Source: Chara braunii
Taxonomy: Eukaryota > Streptophyta > Charophyceae > Charales > Characeae
Direction: 5' to 3'
Assembly (NCBI GenBank): GCA_003427395.1
Contig: BFEA01000395.1
Span: 106,387-127,927 of the forward strand
DNA length: 21,541 nucleotides
The translations under genes and the position numbers were made by a program. The notes beneath the pieces were generated by a model. The model did not search any database. It had not been told where the DNA came from and was given only the letters and a program-made list of their open reading frames with translations. Each line of letters opens with the position of its first letter. Within the stretch, counting starts at the first letter, position 1. Below are positions 9,857-17,215 of this stretch, in pieces.

Positions 9857-10221
9857 CAGAGACAAGCGAAACGTAGGGACCGGGGCCCAACTGTGGGGTC
9901 GAAGGTTGGACTTCGAAGACCCCAGCAATGGGGGCACACCGTTGGGAGTCACTGTATCAGCACGAAGTTGGGCTGCAGGTAGGGGACCTGGAAGGCGTGA
10001 AAGGGTCTCCTGTGCCACGATGGCTCTGAGCTTCTCCAGAGCTTCCAGCGGATGTTAGAGTTATCATCCAATTCCGAGAACGCTCGGCTCGGGTCTTGCC
10101 AGAGCTGGAGGTAGACTTCTTTAAGGGACTCCTTGATCGTGGGATCTTTCTCCTCCCGATAGCTCCGTATGAAGTCTTTCCAGGCCCCTTGAGTATGGGA
10201 TCTGATTTCATCTTCTATTAC

Positions 10222-11265
10222 TTATTGGGCTTGCAGTAACCCGAACTGATGATCTCTTCTTTCAAAGGCACATCTGGCTCTCCAGGCCAGCATAAGGAGC
10301 TGTAGTCTCGTATAGTTGAAAAGGTTTGTTGCATAGGGCGACCATTGGGACTGACTGGGTTGTTTCTTCCCAAGCAACAAGAGACTGCGATCCCACGGGA
10401 TGTGCTGGCCCGTGAGGGAGTGGAAGGCAGTGTCCCACCACTGCCACAGTTGAGTGACCATAGGGCAGGCGAGCAAACAGTCCTCCAGCGTTGCCCTGGC
10501 CGGCGATGACGACCTGCCGCAGTAGGTACAGATGGGTGACAGCAGCCCTTTTTGCTCCAAGTCTGTCCGCGAGACCAACCAGTCAGGGGTAGGCAAGCAT
10601 CGGTGCAGAATCTGCCATTGGAGGGCCCGCAGGTTGGTGGGCATGATCTTGGCGTATTTAGACAAAGGTGGATTGTCCATTGTTCCCGACTGTAGGGGCG
10701 AGTCACGCTCCCACCTCTTTGCCAATGTTTGGTCAATGGCGGTAGTGGAGCGCGACGCTCTGTATCCTCCTTTGACCGTATAGTCCCACACATGCATGGC
10801 TTTCGGTCCAGCCCATTCCCATTCTGCCGGGTCAAAAGGCAGTCTGGCTACCGGTATTGCGGGTTCGTATACAAATAGCGCTTCTTGGGGGTCCCCTACC
10901 ACCCGCACATGCATTAGACCCGCCCATTTCACTATCACATCCAAATCCTCGTTCCTCGTGAGTTTAGAGAGTCTGACACCCGGTTCATGGGGGACATACG
11001 CTTCAAGTCGGCAGCTACCTTCATCATTGCTGCAAACTTTATATATGGTGAGCGATGTGGGGAAGTGCGCACTTTGGATGACCCAGTCATTCTGCTGGAT
11101 CTTCGGGCCTTCTTGTAGCGTTATCCTCCAAGCCAGGGGGAGCGCCTCCCTGATCTTTTGCAATCTGTCAGCCACATTCCTTGCACGTTTGAGCCTTAGT
11201 TGCAGGCGGTCAGCTGTGACCCATTCGTTCGTTTTTATGTCCCACAGGTCCCCCACCGTAAACAC
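10222..11265 (-). CDS. LINE C-terminal segment with zf-RVT-like zinc-binding motif (347 codons)
   Basis: Begins with the GDLWD block (residues 5-9), also found in the plus-strand LINE. Residues 215-235 (LQWQILHRCLPTPDWLVSR) are the usual entry to the zf-RVT domain. The zinc ligands appear as C246-x2-C249 and C263-x3-C267. The usual pattern has His where C263 stands, so this is a CCCC variant or a degenerate site. RLQLLMLAWRARC near 320-332 matches the helical segment after the zinc motif. The domain is thought to hold template RNA during target-primed reverse transcription. The reading continues past TAA 10224-10222 for about 90 codons in frame. The GTG start at 11265 is not a genuine start. 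Confidence 0.75.
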   Translation of the reverse strand: MFTVGDLWDIKTNEWVTADRLQLRLKRARNVADRLQKIREALPLAWRITLQEGPKIQQNDWVIQSAHFPTSLTIYKVCSNDEGSCRLEAYVPHEPGVRLSKLTRNEDLDVIVKWAGLMHVRVVGDPQEALFVYEPAIPVARLPFDPAEWEWAGPKAMHVWDYTVKGGYRASRSTTAIDQTLAKRWERDSPLQSGTMDNPPLSKYAKIMPTNLRALQWQILHRCLPTPDWLVSRTDLEQKGLLSPICTYCGRSSSPARATLEDCLLACPMVTQLWQWWDTAFHSLTGQHIPWDRSLLLLGKKQPSQSQWSPYATNLFNYTRLQLLMLAWRARCAFERRDHQFGLLQAQ

Positions 11266-11277
11266 CCCTTTTTTTGC

Positions 11278-11589
11278 CTAGGTAAGCCAAGGGGAGGTAT
11301 TGGAAAGGCTAAGCGGGCTACCATTGTCATTGAGGATGAAGGGGTTGCCGAATAGCGGTTGCCTCCAGATTTCCTGCCATTTGTTCGGGATTGGCTTTTG
11401 TTGTGACCCTCTTGTCCTCCACAGTTGAATCATATAGGACCAGAGAGGATCAGAAAGCAGGTCCATCCTGGCCGCACTCCGCGGATCGTTCCTATGGCCC
11501 TGTTTCGGGGGGGAGGGGATTGTCCAATGCTTGTTGGTCAGCCATCGGAACGGATGCAGTGCATTGATCGGTGCTGAATCCGAGGCCAA
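11278..11589 (-). pseudogene. LINE linker between RT and zinc region, in-frame fragment
   Basis: A further 103 codons of the same frame between TAG 11601-11599 and TAG 11280-11278. The sequence (for example DPLWSYMIQLWRTRG and WQEIWRQPLFGNP) corresponds to the Trp-rich linker usual between RT and the zf-RVT domain of plant LINEs. No independent start is likely. Confidence 0.65.
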
Positions 11590-11598
11590 GGTGGCAAT

Positions 11599-12129
11599 CT
11601 ACAGGCTAGCCAACTGTGCCCACGGAATGTTGTCACCTATCAGCAACCTAATCAACACTTTGAAAATCAGCGCCTCACTTTCTCTTTCCGGATCCAGTAT
11701 CCCCAGTCCTCCCTTGGTCCTAGGCTGCGTGAGGACGTCCCAGCTCACACGCTGCACACACCTCTGGGTTTCGGCATTGTTTTTCCAAAGATATGTGGAG
11801 AGCGCTTTTCTCAGTCTGGCGTACTGTTTGTTGTTGAGTGGCCAGACTGCTAGTTTGTACCAAATGGCAGCCAATACAGCATTGTTTATTGCCAGAGCCC
11901 TTCCAACAATCGACGTGTGCAGACCTTCCCATTTCTCCAGCCTGTCAATCGCCATATTTACAAGCATATCCCCGTGATCCGGGGGGGGGCCCAGAGCCGT
12001 CAATCTCACCCCCAATATTCTGATGGCCTCCTCCTTCATCGCCCATGCCACACGCGGCTCAGGCGGTGGTGGGTCCCCCCCCGGGTGGAGCCACCAACCT
12101 TCCGTCTTTGAGCCCCAATTGACTTTCAT
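11599..12129 (-). pseudogene. LINE RT thumb region, in-frame fragment
   Basis: Continues the same frame after TAA 12144-12142. Starts near MKVNWGSKTEGWWL and includes IRILGVRL, HTSIVGRALAINNAVLAAIW and TKGGLGILDP, all typical of the region after the RT palm in plant L1-type LINEs. The plus-strand LINE has matching pieces (IRVLGIP, FGRALVLNNVILAALW, KAKGGLVIIDP), which identifies the stretch without a database. Ends at TAG 11601-11599, then runs on as 11589-11278 without a frame change. The ATG at 12129 is internal and not a natural start. Confidence 0.75.
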
Positions 12130-12141
12130 GTCGGCTGCTAA

Positions 12142-14124
12142 TTAGAAGAGGTGTATGACTTGTGTAAGGGCTCGTATGCTACCCTCATCCGCTTTAATGA
12201 GGACCGTTAGATTGTCTGCGAACATGGATGTCACCGGAATGAGATGGTCAGGGAGTTCTGGGATAGACACTTTGCTGATCCCCGGGTGAGATATGATATT
12301 CGAGGTGAGGGCTTCCATAACAATCACAAACAGCAGGGGCGCTATAGGGTCCCCATGGCGGACTGACCGTTGGAGGTGTATTGGAGGTGATAGATGGCCA
12401 TTGAGCATGATGTTAGTAGTGGCCATCCTGTGGAGGAGCTGTACCCAATTACAAAAGGTCGGGCCAAAATTCATCCTAACCAAGCACATGTCCAGAAAAT
12501 CCCAGTCGACGTGGTCATATGCTTTCTCAAAGTCTATAAACATGATAGCCGCTTGGGCTTTTCGTTGCCTCGCGTATCTGATGGTTTCGTTGAGCAGCAG
12601 GATATTGTCTTGGATGTTGTGGTTAGGCATGAAGCCCGTCTGGTCAGGGTGGATGAGCATATTCATATGGGGCAGCAATCTCTTGGTCAAGGCTTTGGCC
12701 ACTAGCTTATATGGGACAGGGAGGAGGGTTATGGGTCTGTAATTCCTGATATCCTCCCTGTCCCCCTTTTTATAGATAGGTGTAGTCACCCCCTGGCCAA
12801 TCATGCCCCCGAAGGTGCCACATTGTTGGACCGCCAAAATATAGTCCAACAGATCCTCTTTTAGCAGATCCCAGAATTGCACCCAGAATTCTTTTGGAAA
12901 TGAGTCTATGCCTGGCGTCTTCTCATCTTCCATATCCTGTAGCGCTTCCCAGATATCTTGTTGGGTAAGAGGGCGATCAAGCTCGTCCTTTTGGGCCTCT
13001 GTAAGACTCGCATGGACAGTTGACAACAATTCTTGTCTCGCGCGGTGGACCTCTTCCGGGGGTTTGGTCGGGGTTTGAGAGGTGAACATGTGTCGATAAT
13101 ACTGGGCTGCGTAGTCAGTTATGGTGTAGGCATTGGTTGCACGAGGGGCTGTCGCATCAAGCGGATGCCTCGGTGTAGGGACAGTATTAGTTCTGGCTCT
13201 GGCTTTTGCTTTGCGAAAAAAGGCCTTCGACATGGTCCCATCAATGTGCGCCCGTTTGATTCTGGCCTTAATCCTCCAAGCTTGTGTCTGCCTTTCGAGG
13301 TATTCTTGGAGGTGGGTTCTAGCCTGTTGCAACGCATCATAGGTGGGAGCGTGGAGGGGGTCCGTCATGATCTGTTCATCCCAGTCTTCTAGGTCCTGCA
13401 TCAGTTTTTCGAGGACGGCCTTGCGGTCCCTTGGGTGTTGGATAGAGAACTTTTTGGCTCTCTCCCTCATCTGAGCCAATCCCTCATTAAACCATTTCAC
13501 GTGGTCGGCTGATATCTGCTTCTGGGTCTGCCAATATGCCCAGAATGCATTAATATGCTCTTTAAAACTTGTCAGGGGGAGAAGGGAGGTATTCAGTTTA
13601 AAGAATCCCGGCCCTCGCTTGATGTGGGAGTGGAATGGCAGTCCCAGTGTGATCATTCGATGGTCAAACGACTTGCAGGGGCTGATTGCTGTGATTTCCG
13701 CAGTGGTGACAAGGCCCTGCAGTTCGGCTGATACAAGCGTGAGGTCAATACGAGAATTGGAGTGACCCTGCTCTCCCCTGGAGGACAGGCATGTGTACAA
13801 CCGTTGGCCCGGGTGCAGCTGTCTATACATGTCTTCCAGTTCTCTGTCCGCCATGAGCTGCTTAAGCATAAGTACGTCCGACCCTAGAGGAGCCTGCGGC
13901 TGGTCCCCTTGGTTTAGACGCTGGGAGGCCGATCTGCGGTCCAATGCTGGGTCAAGCGCTGTGTTGAAATCCCCAGCCAGGACCAGCGGAGCATCATCCG
14001 GGAGCAGTTGATGGAGGGAGAGCCAGAATTCCACCCTGGCCGCAGGAATGCTTCTGATAATAATCAAATTGTACAATGTTACGGCTCTTCCACACTCCTT
14101 CAACCTCCAGGCTTCTTCCTTCAC
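12142..14124 (-). CDS. LINE endonuclease C-terminal half and reverse transcriptase (660 codons)
   Basis: The endonuclease cleaves target DNA and the RT copies the RNA onto the nick. Residues 51-54 are GDFN and 124-132 SRIDLTLVS, both AP-endonuclease motifs; 153-157 FDHRM is the Asp-His catalytic pair. A charged linker covers about 200-330. RT motifs follow: NYRPITLLP (461-469), DQTGFMP (494-500), FIDFEKAYD (529-537), RHGDPIAP (589-596) and FADN (635-638). The first five or so endonuclease motifs are absent, because full L1-like ORF2 proteins carry about 130-180 residues before GDFN. The start used is GTG at 14124, which is only the first in-frame possibility after an upstream TGA, so the true start lies in lost sequence. 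The Asn at 638 (AAT at 12213-12211) replaces the second catalytic Asp. Reverse transcriptase activity should be abolished. Confidence 0.85.
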   Translation of the reverse strand: MKEEAWRLKECGRAVTLYNLIIIRSIPAARVEFWLSLHQLLPDDAPLVLAGDFNTALDPALDRRSASQRLNQGDQPQAPLGSDVLMLKQLMADRELEDMYRQLHPGQRLYTCLSSRGEQGHSNSRIDLTLVSAELQGLVTTAEITAISPCKSFDHRMITLGLPFHSHIKRGPGFFKLNTSLLPLTSFKEHINAFWAYWQTQKQISADHVKWFNEGLAQMRERAKKFSIQHPRDRKAVLEKLMQDLEDWDEQIMTDPLHAPTYDALQQARTHLQEYLERQTQAWRIKARIKRAHIDGTMSKAFFRKAKARARTNTVPTPRHPLDATAPRATNAYTITDYAAQYYRHMFTSQTPTKPPEEVHRARQELLSTVHASLTEAQKDELDRPLTQQDIWEALQDMEDEKTPGIDSFPKEFWVQFWDLLKEDLLDYILAVQQCGTFGGMIGQGVTTPIYKKGDREDIRNYRPITLLPVPYKLVAKALTKRLLPHMNMLIHPDQTGFMPNHNIQDNILLLNETIRYARQRKAQAAIMFIDFEKAYDHVDWDFLDMCLVRMNFGPTFCNWVQLLHRMATTNIMLNGHLSPPIHLQRSVRHGDPIAPLLFVIVMEALTSNIISHPGISKVSIPELPDHLIPVTSMFADNLTVLIKADEGSIRALTQVIHLF

Positions 14125-14747
14125 AGCTCACCATCTCGCTGTCACCAACTCAACCCTCTACAGATGATGCAGCCAATGTTTCTTCCACAAGCTCCTGACC
14201 AACGCACAAGTCAACCCTCCAGAGCAATACCAATTGCCACGATGGAGGATTATGCCAAACCAGTTTCTCCAGCCTTCAGAGGCAGAGGGCACTGTCTCTT
14301 TGAGTGTATAGCGAATATGACAATACACAAACACACAGAAGAATCAATTTCATTTCCCTTTCCTTTTGTTTTCTGCCTGTCTGTTGTACCCGTCTGTTCC
14401 TTACTTTCTGTGTCCGTGCGGGCACCTTTACGCAGTGCTAAACAGTCAGTGGTTGGACGTTTCGAGTGCCTGCAGGGCTCTTAAGGGAGCTGCTCTGCTC
14501 GTCCATGGTGCATATGGTATATGCATGATGATGGATGTCCGCTGGAGTAGCTTCCTGGCTCAGCAGGTGGTGGGAACCAAAACTCTGTTGGGTTAACTCC
14601 GGATGTGAGTAGGTGATGTGCTAGTTTGCTCCATGTTGGATGTGTAGACTGTCTTGTCTGCGCTACGCTGCTGCCCTTCAGCATGTCCCGCTTGCTTCAC
14701 ATGTTGTCCTTTGCAGCTGCTGTGTTAACTGTGTGGTGTGGCGGCAT
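14125..14747. other. Unassigned stretch upstream of the minus-strand LINE truncation
   Basis: No frame on either strand gives recognisable protein. On the minus strand it no longer resembles LINE endonuclease, so the LINE breakpoint lies near 14060-14130. Short frames such as 14008-14484 (plus) have no supporting features. I see no repeats longer than about 15 bp here. Confidence 0.35.
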
Positions 14748-14898
14748 TGTTGGTGTTGCCTTGTGCTTCGCTACCTTGCTGCCTTGCTGCCTTGCCGCCT
14801 TGCCGCCTTGCTGCCCATCCGCCTGCCTTGCCTTCCGTGTTCTTAGCTTGTATGCCATGTAGTTTGGCTTCTTTGTTGGTGTTGCCTTGCGCTTCGCT
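14748..14898. repeat. Octamer tandem array flanked by a 26-bp direct repeat
   Basis: TTGTTGGTGTTGCCTTGYGC followed by TTCGCT occurs at 14748-14773 and again at 14873-14898, differing by one base. Directly after the first lies a five-unit array of CCTTGCYG (14774-14815). The plus-strand reading gives Leu/Ala/Cys-rich translations of low information, so this is treated as non-coding. Confidence 0.8.
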
Positions 14899-15095
14899 GT
14901 GCTGTTGCCGCGCTGCGGGTAAACTTGCGATGTCCATCATGCAGTTAGTTTTGGTGCTGCGCAGTTGGGGTGCCCGGCAGTGTTGCCTGGTGCTTTGCTG
15001 AGCTGTTGCCTGCTGCTGTGTCCCGCTCGTGGACAGTCTGTTTTCAACAAGGGTCGACGGGTTCATGACCCGAAGCATCAATACAGGGATTCCAC

Positions 15096-15151
15096 AGATT
15101 GTTGAGGGTTCAGCCTCCTGTTGAGTTGGTGCAAGTCCAACAAAACAATCT
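15096..15151 (+). ncRNA. Degenerate type III hammerhead ribozyme (copy A)
   Basis: Stem III is 15096-15102 AGAUUGU paired with 15145-15151 ACAAUCU, seven perfect pairs. The presumed cleavage nucleotide is U15103. Stem I is GAGG (15104-15107) with CCUC (15114-15117), loop GUUCAG. Core box 1 at 15118-15124 reads CUGUUGA (consensus CUGANGA, one change). Stem II is GUUGG (15125-15129) with CCAAC (15137-15141), loop UGCAAGU. Core box 2 at 15142-15145 reads AAAA (consensus GAAA, one change). Both changes hit conserved positions, so self-cleavage is unlikely. Stem I and its loop are identical to copy B at 21324-21383, and stem III shows compensatory changes between the copies. Confidence 0.7.
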
Positions 15152-15244
15152 ATCATCAGTTTTTTCAACTTTTTTGTTTTTTCGTACTTTTTCTTTCCTT
15201 TGTCCATCCTTGTCTTGTGAGTTTTACGTACTGTCCTCCCTCCC

Positions 15245-15361
15245 TTTCTTGTGTGCTTATGTAGTGTCTGGCCCTCGGCCTCCCCCATGCCCTCCAGCTT
15301 CGTCCTTCCCTGTCTTGTGCGCTTATGTATTGTCTGCTCTCCACCTCACCCGTGCCCTCCG
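15245..15361. repeat. Degenerate tandem repeat, unit about 66 bp, two copies
   Basis: YTTGTGYGCTTATGTAKTGT recurs at about 15248 and 15314, each followed by a C-rich segment ending CCGTGCCCTCC or CCATGCCCTCC. A weaker partial copy starts near 15211. No coding role is evident. Confidence 0.6.
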
Positions 15362-15588
15362 GTCCATGTGCTTTGTTACGGCTTGTCATCAAACAACATA
15401 TTGCCTTATGGCCCCCTGCTTCATTCTCTTGTGCTTCCCCCTTTTTAGACTCTGTTTGTTTGTGATGTACTAGTGCGTGTATTCTGGTTCGTCCGCAGCT
15501 GCATTTGAGACATATATGCTCCACCATAGTCGCTCCCTGCCTTCTGCTACTAGATTCGTCTGTCCCACGCCTACTGTCGTTTCACCTA

Positions 15589-15858
15589 GCATGCGTGACG
15601 TTTTTGGCCATCCCTTGTTGAGTTTGCACTAGTTGCATTGCCGAGAAGTACACCATGCCTGCTGAAGTGCTCCTTGCAAGTTTCCTTCAACAATTAGTAG
15701 CTCCCGCCAGTGCCCTCAGCTTTGCATGCGTGACGTTTTTGGCCATCCCTTGTTGAGTTTGCACAAGTTGCATTGCCAAGAAGTACACCATGCCTGCTGA
15801 AGTGCTCCTTGCAAGTTTCCTTCGACAATTAGTAGCTCCCGCCAGTGCCCTCAGTTTA
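15589..15858. repeat. 135-bp tandem duplication, two copies about 97 percent identical
   Basis: Unit 1 is 15589-15723 and unit 2 is 15724-15858, offset by exactly 135 bp. Only about four differences are visible, among them T/A in GCACNAGTTG, G/A in GCCNAGAAG and A/G in CNACAATTAG. The period is a multiple of three, and on the minus strand the frame at 15923-15687 stays open across both units, repeating KLRALAGATNC. The peptide is not recognised, so whether the unit is coding is undecided. Confidence 0.93.
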
Positions 15859-15937
15859 CCCCGACTTACATCAGAGCCGGCTTGGCATAGTGTGTGTGCC
15901 ATGGCGTGCCTGCATTCACACACCCTCTACACACCCT

Positions 15938-15963
15938 CTACACACACACACACACACACACAC
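15938..15963. repeat. (AC)n microsatellite
   Basis: Uninterrupted dinucleotide array, preceded by two copies of CACACCCTCTA-like sequence. Confidence 0.95.
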
Positions 15964-16150
15964 CTGACACTCTCCCTCTACCACTAAGCTCTAGCACGGG
16001 GTGCCATCGATCCTATCTTTGGCCACCAAGCACTCACTCTTGGTCATTCTACCTGTTCCCTTTCCAGACTAGCTGTCTTCTCAGTTCTTCCAAATTGATC
16101 TTCTCTTCCTTCTGTTGTTACTGCACCGCCAGCTCTTAGTTCTTTCCTCA

Positions 16151-16260
16151 ACTACCTTCTTCCCCTGAATACAATGCACGGTCATTATAGACCGAAAGAC
16201 ACCCCGAATACAGCTATAATGACCGTACGGCGTACGTTGTATTTGGGGGAATAAGGTAGT
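16151..16260. mobile_element. 110-bp hairpin MITE
   Basis: Left arm 16151-16190 (ACTACCTTCTTCCCC to CGGTCATTATAG) and right arm 16213-16260 (CTATAATGACCG to AATAAGGTAGT) are near-perfect reverse complements around a 22-bp centre. The right arm is about 8 nt longer because it reads GTACGGCGTACG where the left arm implies GTGCA, apparently a local duplication of CGTACG. There is no coding capacity. It interrupts the minus-strand coiled-coil frame that ends at its edge. Target-site duplications are not obvious. Confidence 0.85.
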
Positions 16261-16777
16261 CACTGTTATGGCGAGTCTTCTTTAGTCCTTCCTCCATCTT
16301 TGCCACTTCATTCTCCTCAGTTGATTCTCTTTCCTCCTTTTCTTCCCGTTCATCATGCTGTTCGATTTGTCTGCGTGATCTTTTCTGTCTGCAGTTCCGA
16401 TGTCTTTTGCAGTTTTCTGACGTGTAGTTACGAAGTTCTTCTTGAGCATGCAACATGTCAGCTTGTAACAGTTTACTTATTTCTACTACTGCTGATGATG
16501 CTTCAGCCGCTTGCACTTGTTGTTCCACTTTTCTCAGACGTCTTGCAGTCATGATTACTTCTCTGGCTTCTCCACCTGAAGGGCCTCTAATTCAGCTATT
16601 TCCTTTCCCCTCACCTGGCCCCCTTCTGTTGATGTCATCATCACTACCAAAGTGTGTCAAGCGCAGAGGATAGAAAAGATTAATGACGAACCGCATCTGG
16701 AGCTTCTTCGGGAAGCAGAGGAGGTCTTTGATGGATGGGAAGATGAGTTGCGAGCGAGCGTCCTTTTGCAACCACAT
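16261..16777 (-). pseudogene. Charged coiled-coil ORF, broken by one stop and cut by a MITE
   Basis: The minus-strand frame from 16777 runs to the MITE edge at 16260 with a single in-frame TGA near 16594-16592. The first part is mixed. The second (from about 16552) is strongly helical and charged (RRLRKVEQQVQAAEASSA, then runs such as EREEKEERESTEENE). Similar charged helices occur in the N-terminal part of retrotransposon gag proteins, including the gag relic at 364-2490, but no capsid or zinc knuckle is visible here. It overlaps the plus-strand frame at 16652-17215, and only one of the two can be real coding sequence over that overlap. Confidence 0.3.
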
Positions 16778-17215
16778 GATAGCCTTGCCAACGACCAGGT
16801 TTCCGGTGACAGTCAGGAGTGCATTACATCGTTGGGCAAGCTACGGACAATTTTGGTACAACGGCGGGGCATAATCAGCATCGACAACTGGCAGGTGGCT
16901 GAGGAAGGCCTGCAGGATGATGCCGGCCACGAAGTTGTGGCGACGAAGGATCATGACTCATACGACGCTCATAATAGTGATGGGCCTGACGGCTATATGA
17001 CTGAAGCACAGACAACCAAAGTGACAAATGATGTGATTCGACATGAGTCTCAGGCCAAGGAGGAAACGGACGTCCTCTGTGGCGAGAACGGATTAATAAT
17101 CAGCACCTGTGGGGCATCGACATGCTTGATGGACGAGGGCAATTATATGGTCAGCACCTGTGGGGCATCGTCATGCCTGATGGATGGGGGCAAGTACATG
17201 GCAACGATGGCATGA
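16652..17215 (+). CDS. Hypothetical acidic protein or exon with two 17-residue tandem repeats
   Basis: An open frame of 187 codons from GTG 16652; it is open back to a TGA at 16577-16579 and has no good ATG, so it may be an internal exon. The product is acidic (LELLREAEEVFDGWEDEL near the start, then HDSYDAHNSDGPDGYMT). It ends with two copies of STCGAS-S/T-CLMD-E/G-G-N/K-YM encoded by exact 51-bp units (17101-17151 and 17152-17202). No family is recognised. Just downstream, 17255-17378 has another open segment (RFDRHSALRLGNNGQGGEPA), followed at 17379 by AAAG|GTAAGTG, a strong match to a splice donor. A spliced gene is therefore possible but unproven. Base composition is more balanced than in the surrounding repeats. 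Confidence 0.35.
   Translation: MCQAQRIEKINDEPHLELLREAEEVFDGWEDELRASVLLQPHDSLANDQVSGDSQECITSLGKLRTILVQRRGIISIDNWQVAEEGLQDDAGHEVVATKDHDSYDAHNSDGPDGYMTEAQTTKVTNDVIRHESQAKEETDVLCGENGLIISTCGASTCLMDEGNYMVSTCGASSCLMDGGKYMATMA
17101..17202 (+). repeat. 51-bp coding tandem repeat, two units
   Basis: Both units start CAGCACCTGTGGGGCATCG and differ at about eight bases. The period is a multiple of three, and the encoded residues Cys-Gly-Ala-Ser and Cys-Leu-Met-Asp are kept. Confidence 0.85.

Larger units (their letters stand above)
9760..14124 (-). mobile_element. L1-type LINE (minus copy), 5'-truncated, nearly one open frame
   Basis: On the minus strand one frame runs from 14124 to a TGA at 9951-9949. 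It contains, in order, the C-terminal half of an AP endonuclease, a reverse transcriptase, a linker, a zf-RVT-like region and a charged C-terminus. The endonuclease N-terminus and any ORF1 are missing: in-frame upstream sequence hits a TGA within two codons and no longer resembles a LINE. A C-rich 3' UTR follows. No poly(A) tract or target-site duplication was found, so the 3' boundary (9760 here) is approximate. The first LINE (2610-5921) faces it. Confidence 0.85.
9949..14124 (-). pseudogene. LINE ORF2, 1,392 codons with four internal TAA/TAG stops
   Basis: Frame positions: endonuclease half and RT at 14124-12142, TAA at 12144-12142; RT thumb at 12129-11599, TAG at 11601-11599; linker at 11589-11278, TAG at 11280-11278; zinc region at 11265-10222, TAA at 10224-10222. 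A C-terminal tail then starts VIEDEIRSHTQGAWKDF and ends at TGA 9951-9949. The frame never shifts over 4.2 kb, unlike the other LINE copy. Each internal stop could have arisen from CAA or CAG by a single C-to-T change. The RT active site reads FADN instead of FADD. The copy is therefore judged dead, but little altered and probably younger than the plus-strand copy. Beyond the TGA the frame stays open about 100 codons more, to a TAG at 9643, probably by chance in GC-rich UTR. Confidence 0.85.

Noticed and set aside
9643-9948. 100-codon in-frame extension past the LINE TGA
   Set aside because: Pro/Ser-rich translation of C-rich 3' UTR with no match to the other LINE's C-terminus; openness is expected from composition.
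13033-13392. Plus-strand 119-codon frame and other plus frames inside 10200-14100
   Set aside because: Antisense shadows of the minus-strand LINE, which has clear RT and endonuclease motifs.
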